DNA from: Scytonema millei VB511283
Lineage (GTDB): Bacteria; Cyanobacteriota; Cyanobacteriia; Cyanobacteriales; Chroococcidiopsidaceae
DNA: 64,000 nt
Direction of reading: 5' to 3'
Assembly: GCF_000817735.3 (NCBI RefSeq)
Contig: NZ_JTJC03000004.1
Span: 186,001 to 250,000 of the forward strand
How positions within the stretch are numbered: position 1 is the first letter of the stretch; each line of letters opens with the position of its first letter. The notes below the pieces were generated by a model. That model saw nothing but the letters and a program-made list of their open reading frames with translations, did not search any database and was not told the DNA's origin. A program made the position numbers and the translations under genes. Shown in pieces: positions 7,638-16,212 of the stretch.

Positions 7638-8510
7638 ATGGCTAGCATATCTTCCTTTCCCAATATTGGCACGATAAGCTCGATCCGAGCCTTTGTCGAG
7701 CTTTTTCGGCTGTCATCTGGTATCCTTGCAGCTTTAGCAGGCTGTGCCACAATCTATGCTCTCGATGCCACAGTTGCACGACCACAATATCTGCTGACGG
7801 CAATTGTTTTAATTTGCATGACCTCTGCTGCTTGTGCCATCAATGACTACTGGGATTTAGCTAAAGACCGCATCAATCACCCCGATCGCCCTTTGCCTTC
7901 CGGTCGTCTTTCAATGCAACAGGCTTGGTGGGCGGCGGCAATTCTGTTTGGCTGTGCCGCGATCGCTGCTATCCCTTTAGGTTTTTCTCCCTTCGTTTTA
8001 GTCGCTGTCAGTACTGTTTTGCTTTGGAATTACTCGCATTTAGTAGCATATAATGGTATTTTTGGCAACATAATCGTAGCTGCAACTATTGCGGCTTTGA
8101 TTTTCCTGGGTAGTCTAGTTACCCACCGACCATTGGCGATGCTCTATCCGATGGGGTTTTTATTCTGCTATGCCTTGGCTAAAGAAATCGTCTGGGACGT
8201 GCATGATGCGGAGGGCGATCGCATTCAAGGGATTGTCACGGTTACAAATCGGTGGGGAGATCGAGTGGCTTTCGCGATCGCTTGGGGTTTGCTGGGGGTG
8301 TTGATGGGTTCTATACCCGTGGCGCTTCGCCTCCTGTCGATGGTGCATCCCCTTTTGTTCGCGACGTTTTCGGCGATCGCCTTATTGAGTTTGGGAATGG
8401 CGCTGGCGCACTACCAACAGCAACGTAGCGAGAGCGCTTACCAACAATTTAACTTCTGGGAGCGTTTAGGTACAGCATTTGGAGTCATCGCCCTGTTAGG
8501 TACTGCCTGA
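7638..8510 (+). CDS. UbiA-family prenyltransferase
   Basis: A 290-residue integral membrane prenyltransferase with about eight or nine helices. The first Asp-rich motif is NDYWDLAKDRINHPDRPLPSG (N69, D70, D73, D77) and the second is DVHDAEGD (D187, D190, D194); together they bind magnesium and the prenyl diphosphate. Sequence style is closer to the geranylgeranylglyceryl-phosphate-synthase-like branch than to the classical homogentisate phytyltransferases, so the acceptor is uncertain. Its position after two homogentisate-handling enzymes makes an aromatic acceptor plausible. The stop lies 18 bases before the next start, indicating an operon. Confidence 0.88.
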   Translation: MASISSFPNIGTISSIRAFVELFRLSSGILAALAGCATIYALDATVARPQYLLTAIVLICMTSAACAINDYWDLAKDRINHPDRPLPSGRLSMQQAWWAAAILFGCAAIAAIPLGFSPFVLVAVSTVLLWNYSHLVAYNGIFGNIIVAATIAALIFLGSLVTHRPLAMLYPMGFLFCYALAKEIVWDVHDAEGDRIQGIVTVTNRWGDRVAFAIAWGLLGVLMGSIPVALRLLSMVHPLLFATFSAIALLSLGMALAHYQQQRSESAYQQFNFWERLGTAFGVIALLGTA

Positions 8511-8528
8511 GCAGGCAGGAGGTGAACG

Positions 8529-10733
8529 GTGAAGCAATTATCGTTGGAGCAAATAGTTAATTGTGGGGTCGAGCGAGAGACGGCGATCGCAATTCTACCG
8601 CAAGTCGAGCGGTGGCTGGCTGCCTTACCTGCCATGAAGTGCTGGCAGCAGCTAACTCGTCACGTCCTCAAGCCCGATTGCCCCTTTGCATTGCACGAAC
8701 TCCTTTACGAAACTACCTTCTCCGACTGGGACGCATCCCGGAAACCTGCTCCTGCTTGGTTTCCCTCTCAAGAAGAAATTGAGTCTACCAATATCGCTGC
8801 TTTCATGCATCAGTTGCAAATTGCCTCCTATCGAGAATTTCATGCTTGGTCGGTGCAGAATCGCGATCGATTTTGGGAGGTGACGATCGAACGATTGGGT
8901 ATTCGTTTCCGGCAGAAATACACTCAAATTGTCGATCTTTCACGGGGGGTAGAATTTCCTCAATGGCTAGTGGGCGCTCGTTTTAATATTACTGAAAGCT
9001 GTTTTCAAGCACCTGAAGATTCCCCTGCGATTATTTTTCAACAGGACGGCGGTTTGCTTTCCACCATGACTTATGGAGAGCTGCACGCCTTGACCAATAG
9101 AGTTGCTAATGGGCTTGTGGACTTGGGCTTTCGTCCTGGGGATGCGATCGCGATCGCCATGCCCATGACTGCGGAATCTGTAGCGATTTACCTGGGAATT
9201 ATCAAAGCTGGTTGCGTGGTGGTTTCCATCGCTGATAGTTTTGCTGCTAACGAGATCGCCATCAGATTGCGTATAACTCAGGCAAAGGCAATTTTTACCC
9301 AAGACTATATTCAGCGTAGTGGTAAACAGTTACCCCTCTATGCCAAAGTTATCGATGCCGATGCCCCTAAAGCAGTCGTGTTGTCGTCCAATTCCTCCGT
9401 GTCTATGAAACTGCGTTCTGGCGATTTAGCTTGGCAGGAATTTCTCAGCTCAAAGGCACGATTCGATGGTGTCGCTACCACACCGGAAGCTTATACTAAT
9501 ATCTTATTTTCCTCTGGCACTACAGGAGAACCCAAAGCTATTCCTTGGACTCAAACTACACCGATCAAATGTGCAGTTGACGGACATTTGCACCAGGATA
9601 TTCACCCGGGAGATGTCGTAGCTTGGTCAACCAATCTAGGATGGATGATGGGACCTTGGCTGATTTATGCCAGTTTAATTAATCGGGCAACTATTGCTCT
9701 CTACTACGACGCACCCACCGAGCGAGGATTCGGTCAATTTGTTCAAGCGGCACGGGTGAATATGTTGGGGGTAGTACCAAGTCTAGTCAGCATTTGGAAA
9801 ACAGCTGTTTGTATGCATGGGCTTGATTGGAGTGCGATTAAAGCATTCAGCTCGACGGGCGAATGTTCTAATCCACAGGACATGCTATTTTTGATGTCTC
9901 TAGCGGGATACAAGCCAATTATTGAATACTGTGGTGGGACTGAAATTGGTGGAGCTTATATGACTGGGACGCTGGTACAGCCTGTGGCTCCTGCAACTTT
10001 CACAACTCCTGCATTAGGGTTAGATTTTGTCATTCTCGATGAAGGCGATCGCCCTACCAACAAAGGCGAGTTGTTTATTATCCCCCCCTCAATTGGACTT
10101 TCTACCGCATTACTCAACAAAGATCATCACCACGTCTATTTCGCTGATACTCCTTCTCTCTCGTCTGGTGTCAGGGCGGGTTTACCAGACCAACTTGTGG
10201 GTCAACCAGTCACCCCCCAAGAAAACCCGCCCCTACTTCCGTCTGGTGTCAGGGCGGGTTTACCAGACCAACTTGTGGGTCAACAAATATCTTTCCAAGA
10301 AAACCCGCCCCTACTCTCCCTGCGTCGTCATGGAGACTGGATCGAATGTCTACCCAATGGATACTATCGCGCTTGCGGTCGCGTTGATGACACGATGAAT
10401 TTGGGAGGCATCAAAGTCAGTGCAGCTGAAATCGAGCAAGTTGTCAATTCTGTATCCGGAATTTATCAAACTGCCGCGATCGCTGTCTCTCCTCCAGAAG
10501 GGGGTCCTAGCCAGTTGGTAATTTTTGCGGTGGTTGCACCAGATCGACAGCAGGATAAAGCAACGCTCAAAACCCAGTTACAAAAGGCGATCGCTTTGCA
10601 GCTCAATCCTCTGTTCAAGATTTACGATCTGGCGATCGTTGATGCTTTACCTCGCACTGCCTCAAATAAAGTGATGCGCCGTGCCTTGCGCGATCGCTAT
10701 CAAGCCTCTAGCACAAACATATTTCACAAATGA
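8529..10733 (+). CDS. AMP-forming acyl-CoA synthetase, AAE17/18-like, with in-frame repeat insertion
   Basis: An ANL-superfamily adenylating enzyme of 734 aa starting at GTG 8529, six bases after AGGAGG. Core motifs are present: LFSSGTTGEPKAIPW (about residues 325-340), YCGGTEIGG (about 467), LGGIKVSAAEIE (about 623) and the catalytic lysine in ASNKVMRRALR (about 711). The long N-terminal extension before the AMP-binding domain resembles plant acyl-activating enzymes 17 and 18. Residues 545-597 are a foreign insert: two tandem 78-base copies of a palindromic repeat encoding VRAGLPDQLVGQ-type sequence, lying in a surface loop between C-terminal-domain motifs. The frame is kept. The acid activated is unknown; an aryl or branched acid from this cluster is inference. 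Confidence 0.88.
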   Translation: MKQLSLEQIVNCGVERETAIAILPQVERWLAALPAMKCWQQLTRHVLKPDCPFALHELLYETTFSDWDASRKPAPAWFPSQEEIESTNIAAFMHQLQIASYREFHAWSVQNRDRFWEVTIERLGIRFRQKYTQIVDLSRGVEFPQWLVGARFNITESCFQAPEDSPAIIFQQDGGLLSTMTYGELHALTNRVANGLVDLGFRPGDAIAIAMPMTAESVAIYLGIIKAGCVVVSIADSFAANEIAIRLRITQAKAIFTQDYIQRSGKQLPLYAKVIDADAPKAVVLSSNSSVSMKLRSGDLAWQEFLSSKARFDGVATTPEAYTNILFSSGTTGEPKAIPWTQTTPIKCAVDGHLHQDIHPGDVVAWSTNLGWMMGPWLIYASLINRATIALYYDAPTERGFGQFVQAARVNMLGVVPSLVSIWKTAVCMHGLDWSAIKAFSSTGECSNPQDMLFLMSLAGYKPIIEYCGGTEIGGAYMTGTLVQPVAPATFTTPALGLDFVILDEGDRPTNKGELFIIPPSIGLSTALLNKDHHHVYFADTPSLSSGVRAGLPDQLVGQPVTPQENPPLLPSGVRAGLPDQLVGQQISFQENPPLLSLRRHGDWIECLPNGYYRACGRVDDTMNLGGIKVSAAEIEQVVNSVSGIYQTAAIAVSPPEGGPSQLVIFAVVAPDRQQDKATLKTQLQKAIALQLNPLFKIYDLAIVDALPRTASNKVMRRALRDRYQASSTNIFHK
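10163..10318. repeat. Two tandem 78-bp palindromic repeats inside a coding sequence
   Basis: Copies run 10163-10240 and 10241-10318. Each begins TCTGGTGTCAGGGCGGGTTT and ends AAAACCCGCCCCTAC, so GGGCGGGTTT and AAACCCGCCC form inverted ends. The 78-base unit is 26 codons long and has no stop in the reading frame of the host gene. The two copies are nearly identical except for about 15 bases near the middle of the second half. Confidence 0.9.
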
Positions 10734-10796
10734 CGAACGATCGATGACCAATGACAGCCATAACGCGCTAATCTTATGAATGACTGGGATTGCTCT

Positions 10797-11768
10797 ATGG
10801 CTAAATTCAAAGTTTTTGTGACTCGTCGCCTGCCGATCGCCTTAGATCGACTTTACCAAATTGCTGATGTCGAAGTTTGGTTAAAGCGCCAACCACCCCC
10901 TGATGACGTGTTACTGGAAAAGATCGGTGCGATCGATGGCTTGCTGTGCCTGCTTACCGACCGAATCGATCGGCACTTAATCGAGGCAGGAACGTCACTC
11001 AAGGTCATCAGCCAAATGGCAGTTGGCTACGATAACATTGACATCTCGACTGCGACTGCCAGACAGCTTCCCGTAGGTCACACGCCTGATGTTTTGACAG
11101 ATGCCACCGCAGACTTTGCTTGGACGTTGTTGATGGCAGCAGCACGGCGAGTTGTAGAGGCAGATCGGTTCGTGCGTGCGGGTGAGTGGCAGACTTGGGA
11201 ACCGGACTTGTTGCTAGGAGCGAATATTGCCGGAGCCACTCTAGGTATCGTTGGTTTGGGGCGGATCGGTCAAGCAGTAGCTCGCCGTGCCAAAGGGTTT
11301 GACATGCGCATTTTATATGCAGATCGACAGCGATCGCAAATAGAAGACTCTCTGGGTGCGGAGTGCGTGACATTCGATCGCTTACTGCAAGAGTCAGATT
11401 TTGTGACGATTCACGCTCCCTTGACTGAAGATACCGATCGTCTTTTTAGCCATTCGCAATTTCAGTGTATGAAGCGATCGGCAATTTTAATTAACACGGC
11501 ACGGGGACAAATTGTAGATTCAGAGGCTTTGTATCAAGCACTGAAGGAGCGTCAAATTGCTGCCGCTGCTCTGGATGTCACCGATCCAGAACCCATTCCG
11601 CCTCAAAGCTTGTTGCTAACGTTGGACAACCTGATAATTACACCTCATATTGCTAGTGCCGGCCGTCCGACACGAGAAAAAATGGCAAGCATGGCGATCG
11701 CCAATCTCGTTGCTGGACTGAGGGGCGATCGTCTGCCACATTGCGTTAATCCTGAAGTGTACCAATAG
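10797..11768 (+). CDS. D-2-hydroxyacid dehydrogenase (glyoxylate/hydroxypyruvate reductase type)
   Basis: An NAD(P)-dependent 2-oxoacid reductase of 323 aa from ATG 10797; an in-frame ATG at 10776 adds seven residues and neither has a strong binding site. The Rossmann motif is GLGRIG (153-158) and the catalytic triad is R236 (NTARGQ), E265 (DPEP) and H284 (TPHIAS). The stretch HTPDVLTDATADFAWTLLMA matches glyoxylate reductases. The cluster context makes 4-hydroxyphenylpyruvate or another aryl-pyruvate a reasonable alternative substrate. It ends the run of same-strand genes that starts at hppD. Confidence 0.9.
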   Translation: MAKFKVFVTRRLPIALDRLYQIADVEVWLKRQPPPDDVLLEKIGAIDGLLCLLTDRIDRHLIEAGTSLKVISQMAVGYDNIDISTATARQLPVGHTPDVLTDATADFAWTLLMAAARRVVEADRFVRAGEWQTWEPDLLLGANIAGATLGIVGLGRIGQAVARRAKGFDMRILYADRQRSQIEDSLGAECVTFDRLLQESDFVTIHAPLTEDTDRLFSHSQFQCMKRSAILINTARGQIVDSEALYQALKERQIAAAALDVTDPEPIPPQSLLLTLDNLIITPHIASAGRPTREKMASMAIANLVAGLRGDRLPHCVNPEVYQ

Positions 11769-11821
11769 CGATCGCCAGAAAAAAGACAGCATTTGGACAG
11801 TGCGATCGATCTCCTCGTTTG

Positions 11822-11913
11822 ATAGCAATTCTCGATTGCGTGCGTGACATCTGTAGGGGCGCACAGCTGTGTGCCCCTACAGATCGCGTGTTTTACCCAT
11901 TGATAACCGCTAT
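11822..11913. repeat. MITE-like palindromic element, copy 1 (92 bp)
   Basis: It opens ATAGCAATTCTCGATTG and closes AACCGCTAT, whose complement (ATAGCGGTT) matches the opening imperfectly, so the ends are short inverted repeats. The centre is a near-perfect palindrome, GTAGGGGCGCACAGCTGTG followed by TGCCCCTAC. Other copies are at 27094-27184, 51191-51256 (left end missing) and 51708-52816 (split by an IS). It encodes no protein, so any movement would need a transposase elsewhere. Confidence 0.85.
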
Positions 11914-12307
11914 GAGGAAAAATTATGCGTGTCTAGCTGGATTAGATCGATCGAGGGGAGACGTGTATCTTAAGTTAAGTTTATTACCGATCGCTTCGGG
12001 GTGAGTGCTGAATGCAATTCGATCTACAATTCATTGAAATGTCCTAGTTTTTATAGCAAAAATCCTTTTTACGAGGGCAGATTGTTAGTAAGAATCATCT
12101 TAACTCGGTCAATTTTATTACTTAATTAATTGCAGTAGTTGCACGTAAAATTAAATTTTGCTGTAATTGTATACCTTTAGGTGGATTGCAAAATTTAAAC
12201 TGATGCGATCGAAGATACATCTTGAATTCGGTTGCAAACCTCCGCGATCGGCAGATATTATGTCATGGGCAGACGAATGATACATTTCTTAAAAACCCGC
12301 TGTTCTA
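11914..12307. other. Intergenic region upstream of the first WD40 gene
   Basis: With the MITE-like repeat this makes a 539-base gap. It is AT-rich from about 12040 and probably carries the promoter of the STAND gene. I see no gene and no recognised operator. Confidence 0.4.
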
Positions 12308-15300
12308 ATGAACTTAAACAAGCTAAGGCGTAAGCGAGGGATCGTTTTAACTCGTGAAGGATGGCAAAAGTTTCAGAACGCAAAACTAGAGTTAGAGTTT
12401 CATGAAAAGTATGGGGAAAAATTTACACTAGAAGAATTAAGCGGACGCACTCAATTAACAACTGCTACCCTCGCCAAAATACTAACTCGTGAAGAAGGGG
12501 TTGACAAGCGAACCCTAATTAATTTATTCGCAGCATTTAATTTAGAGCTGAATACAAGTGACTATTCACAGCCTAGCCTAGATGCAAAGCAACCAGAATG
12601 CGCGATCGCATTTACACATCAAGACTGGGGGGATGTTATTGATGTATCCATATTCTACGGACGTGCGGCAGAACTCGCTACGTTAGAGCAATGGACTATC
12701 GAAAGTCGCTGCCGAGTCGTAACGCTGTTGGGTGTGGGAGGTATTGGTAAATCGACTCTAGCTGCTAAGTTAGCAGAACAAGTTAAGGATAAATTCGAGT
12801 TTTTTCTTTGGAGATCTTTGTCCAATGCTCCATCACTCAAAGATCTTCTCGATAGCTTGCTACAATTTTTCTCTAACGAGCAGCAGGTTGAAACCGCTTT
12901 GCCAGACAATAATAGTCGGAGATTGTCGCAACTGATCGATTATTTACAAAAATACAGATGTTTACTATTACTCGATAACACTGAAACAATTATGCAATGT
13001 GGCGTTCAAACTGGGCGCTACTGTCAGGGATGTGAAGATTACGGTCAGCTTTTCAAACGGTTGGGAGAAGTTCCCCATCAAAGCTGCGTGCTACTTACTA
13101 GTAGGGAAAAACCTAAAGAATTAGCCTTATTAGAAGGAGAAGCACTACCTGTTCGATCGCTACAACTGAGTGGTTTAAGTAAGTTAGAAGTAGAAAAAAT
13201 CTTTCGCCTCAAAGGAATCTCCGGTTCTGACAAAGAATGGCAAGCATTAGCCGCTCGCTATGCAGGCAATCCATTAGCATTAAAAATTGTTGCTACGACT
13301 ATTGGAGATATTTTTAATGGTAGCATATTGGAATTTCTGCAACAAACTAATACAGTATTTGGCGAACTACGCGAACTTTTAGAACAACAAGTTGAACGGT
13401 TATCAGATATAGAGAAAGAGTTAATATATTGGCTAGTCATCAATCGAGAGCCAGTTTCGATATTGCAATTGCAAAATGATATTTTCTCTCAGTTAACATT
13501 GACAAACTTGTTAGAGGCTTTGGAGTCGTTAAGGAGGCGATCGCTGGTTGAGAAAAGTGCGGCGCTTTTCACCCTCCAGCCTGTAGTTATGGAGTATGTG
13601 ACGGCTCAATTGATGGGATTAATTTGTGCAGAAATAGTCAATCAAAAGATCGTCATTCTGAGAAAGATAGCTTTATTAAAAGTCCAGAGTCAAGAGCGGG
13701 TAAAAGCTGTTCAAATCAGCTGTTTGATCGAGCCAATTCTAGAAGAACTACTGACTATTTTTAGAACCAAAAGCCAGATTAAGCAACAGCTATCTCAACT
13801 TTTAGCTAAATTAAGAGTAGAATCTCCCCACGAACAGGGATATACGGCGGGAAATTTGCTCAATCTACTTTGTTATCTCCAGACAGATTTAACGAATTAT
13901 GACTTTTCTCATCTGAATATTTGGCAAGCCGATCTGCGCCAACGCACCTTACACAATGTAAATTTTGCCTACGCCGATCTCTCCAAATCTATATTTACTA
14001 AATCCTTTAGTAATATTTCCGCGATCGCCTTTAGTGACGATGGTAAAGTTTTGGCTGTGAGTGACGCTAGAGGCGATATTTGCTTATGGCGAGAATTTGT
14101 CGATGGCGAACAAATTTTAACCTTGCAAGGACATACAAATTGGGTACAAGCGATCGCCTTTTGTCCCGATCGGGAGATCGTTGGTAGTGCTAGTACTGAC
14201 CAAACTTTAAGATTGTGGAATATCAGCACTGGTGAATGTCTGAGAACTTGGCAGGGGCATTCTGAAAGAATAAACTCAGTAGCATTTAGTCCTCAAGGTC
14301 ATGCGATCGCTAGTAGTAGCGACGATCGCACGGTAAAGTTGTGGGATACCAGCACTGGTGAATGTATGAGAACAATGCAAGGACATACAGACTGGGTGTT
14401 TTCAGTCACATTTAGTCCTCAAGGTCATATCTTGGTCAGTGGTGGCAGAGATCGCACGATTCGCTGTTGGGATGTCAATACTGGTCGAATTGTGCAAACT
14501 CTACAGGGGCATACTGGTTGTATCCGCACAGTTGCTTTCTGTCCTGATGGACAAACTTTTGCCAGTAGCAGCGACGATTGCACGGTGAAAATTTGGGATG
14601 CGAGTACTGGGAAATGTTGCCAAACCTTGCACGGACATACAGGTTGGGTGTTGTCAGTATGCTATAGCCCAGATGGACAAATTCTGGCTAGCAGTAGTAG
14701 CGATAGCACCATTAGATTGTGGCGTGCTGTCACTGGTGAGTGTATCAAAGTTTTGTCAGGACATACTGGAGCAATTCAGTCAGCGACTTTTAGTCCCGAT
14801 GGTAACACTCTAGCCAGTAGCTGTGATGGTCAAACAGCTATGTTATGGGATGTTAGCACTGGAGAAGCCTTGAGAACTGCACGAGGATATCACGACGGTG
14901 TATGGTCGGTAGTCTTTAGTCCCGATGGTAAAACTATAGCGACTAGCGACAATAACCAGAAGGTGAAGCTGTGGGATACTAGCACTGGTCAATGTCGCAA
15001 AGCTTTGCAAGGACATACGGGTTGGATCAGAACAGTTACCTTTAGTCCCGATGGACAAACTTTTGCTAGTGGTTGTGACGATCGGACAGTAAAAATCTGG
15101 CATACCAACAATGGGCGTTGCTGCCAAACTTTGGAAGGTCATGCTAGCTGGGTAAAATCAATTACCTTCAATCCTCAAGGAAACGTTTTAGCTAGTGGTA
15201 GTGACGATCGGACAGTGCGGCTATGGAATCTTAGCACTGGACAATGCGTTAATGTTTTGGAACACACTCATGGAGTGTGGTCTGTTGCCTTTAGTCCTCA

Positions 15301-15928
15301 AGGTAAAATCTTAGCCACTGGCTGCGATGACCAAAAATTGTGGTTGTGGGATTGTAGCACTGGCGAATGCGACAAGATTCTCCAAGGTCATGCGGGTTGG
15401 ATATTGTCAGTAATTTTCTTACCGATCCCCCTAAATCCCCTTGAAAAGGGGGGCGAAGAGGGAATCTTGGCTAGTGGCAGTAAAGATAAAACCGTGCGGT
15501 TATGGGATGTTAGCACTGGTCAGTGTCTCAAAATTTTAGCGGGACATACAGGTTGGGTAACATCAGTTGCCTGTTCTGCGCAAGCACCTGTGGCAAATAG
15601 TCGAGATAGCCCAAATTTGTTGGCTAGTGGTAGCACTGACGCAACTGTCAAATTATGGAATGTCAGCACTGGTCAATGTGTCAAAACTTTTCAGGGACAC
15701 ACTCACTGGATTCGGTCAGTTGCTTTCTGCCCTCAAGGTAAAATTCTGGCTAGTAGTAGCGAAGACGAGACAGTTAAGCTGTGGGATATTTCGACTGGTG
15801 AGTGCATCAGGACTCTTAGGAGTAAAAAGCCTTACGAAGGCATGAACGTTACTGGCGTTACAGGTTTAACAGTAGCAGCGATCGCCTCTTTAAAAGCTTT
15901 AGGCGCAGTTGAGCATCCAGAAGAATAG
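12308..15928 (+). CDS. STAND NTPase with N-terminal HTH-like domain and 14 WD40 repeats (paralog A)
   Basis: A 1206-residue signalling ATPase. Residues 1-85 form a helix-turn-helix-like domain (TREGWQKF, then [21 protein letters not shown]). An NB-ARC module follows with Walker [17 protein letters not shown] (about 140) and Walker B-like [11 protein letters not shown] helical and pentapeptide-like linker ([19 protein letters not shown]) leads to 14 WD40 blades, enough for two seven-bladed propellers. There is no recognisable effector such as TIR, nuclease or protease. Blade 11 carries an in-frame palindromic repeat insertion (about 15421-15462) and blade 12 an extra [12 protein letters not shown]-type loop. 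Ligand recognition by the propellers and ATP-driven assembly are known for the class; what this protein senses is unknown. A close paralog follows. Confidence 0.92.
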   Translation: MNLNKLRRKRGIVLTREGWQKFQNAKLELEFHEKYGEKFTLEELSGRTQLTTATLAKILTREEGVDKRTLINLFAAFNLELNTSDYSQPSLDAKQPECAIAFTHQDWGDVIDVSIFYGRAAELATLEQWTIESRCRVVTLLGVGGIGKSTLAAKLAEQVKDKFEFFLWRSLSNAPSLKDLLDSLLQFFSNEQQVETALPDNNSRRLSQLIDYLQKYRCLLLLDNTETIMQCGVQTGRYCQGCEDYGQLFKRLGEVPHQSCVLLTSREKPKELALLEGEALPVRSLQLSGLSKLEVEKIFRLKGISGSDKEWQALAARYAGNPLALKIVATTIGDIFNGSILEFLQQTNTVFGELRELLEQQVERLSDIEKELIYWLVINREPVSILQLQNDIFSQLTLTNLLEALESLRRRSLVEKSAALFTLQPVVMEYVTAQLMGLICAEIVNQKIVILRKIALLKVQSQERVKAVQISCLIEPILEELLTIFRTKSQIKQQLSQLLAKLRVESPHEQGYTAGNLLNLLCYLQTDLTNYDFSHLNIWQADLRQRTLHNVNFAYADLSKSIFTKSFSNISAIAFSDDGKVLAVSDARGDICLWREFVDGEQILTLQGHTNWVQAIAFCPDREIVGSASTDQTLRLWNISTGECLRTWQGHSERINSVAFSPQGHAIASSSDDRTVKLWDTSTGECMRTMQGHTDWVFSVTFSPQGHILVSGGRDRTIRCWDVNTGRIVQTLQGHTGCIRTVAFCPDGQTFASSSDDCTVKIWDASTGKCCQTLHGHTGWVLSVCYSPDGQILASSSSDSTIRLWRAVTGECIKVLSGHTGAIQSATFSPDGNTLASSCDGQTAMLWDVSTGEALRTARGYHDGVWSVVFSPDGKTIATSDNNQKVKLWDTSTGQCRKALQGHTGWIRTVTFSPDGQTFASGCDDRTVKIWHTNNGRCCQTLEGHASWVKSITFNPQGNVLASGSDDRTVRLWNLSTGQCVNVLEHTHGVWSVAFSPQGKILATGCDDQKLWLWDCSTGECDKILQGHAGWILSVIFLPIPLNPLEKGGEEGILASGSKDKTVRLWDVSTGQCLKILAGHTGWVTSVACSAQAPVANSRDSPNLLASGSTDATVKLWNVSTGQCVKTFQGHTHWIRSVAFCPQGKILASSSEDETVKLWDISTGECIRTLRSKKPYEGMNVTGVTGLTVAAIASLKALGAVEHPEE
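15421..15462. repeat. Palindromic repeat inserted in frame in a WD40 blade
   Basis: The sequence CCGATCCCCCTAAATCCCC, then TTGAAAAGGGGGG, is a short copy of the gatcccccc repeat family. It encodes [14 protein letters not shown] where other blades have the SPQGK turn between strands. Reading frame is preserved and both sides match normal blade sequence. Confidence 0.85.
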
Positions 15929-16212
15929 TCCTAAGTGGGGGGTGAGTGAAGCATGGATAACTCGGCATTTGCCTCCCTGGTTAATCTTTGCGTCACTTAA
16001 AAACCCAAACTTGTCTACCACCCATAAATAGATTTTTATCAAAAAATACATTAGAATTACTAAGAAAAAGTCTCTAAAAATCCGAAACTTGACGCAGATA
16101 GTCCCATATGCATCGAGTTTCGGAAATTTTTCTGGGCGCAGCTCGTCCAAATCTAACCGAACAGCAGCAAATTCCAGTAGGGCTAAGAGTATAAAAAACA
16201 CTTGTTTTGTCT

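Noticed and set aside
10027-10398. 123-codon frame overlapping the acyl-CoA synthetase insert
   Set aside because: Open only because the 78-bp repeat is open in several frames; the ANL motifs are in the other frame.
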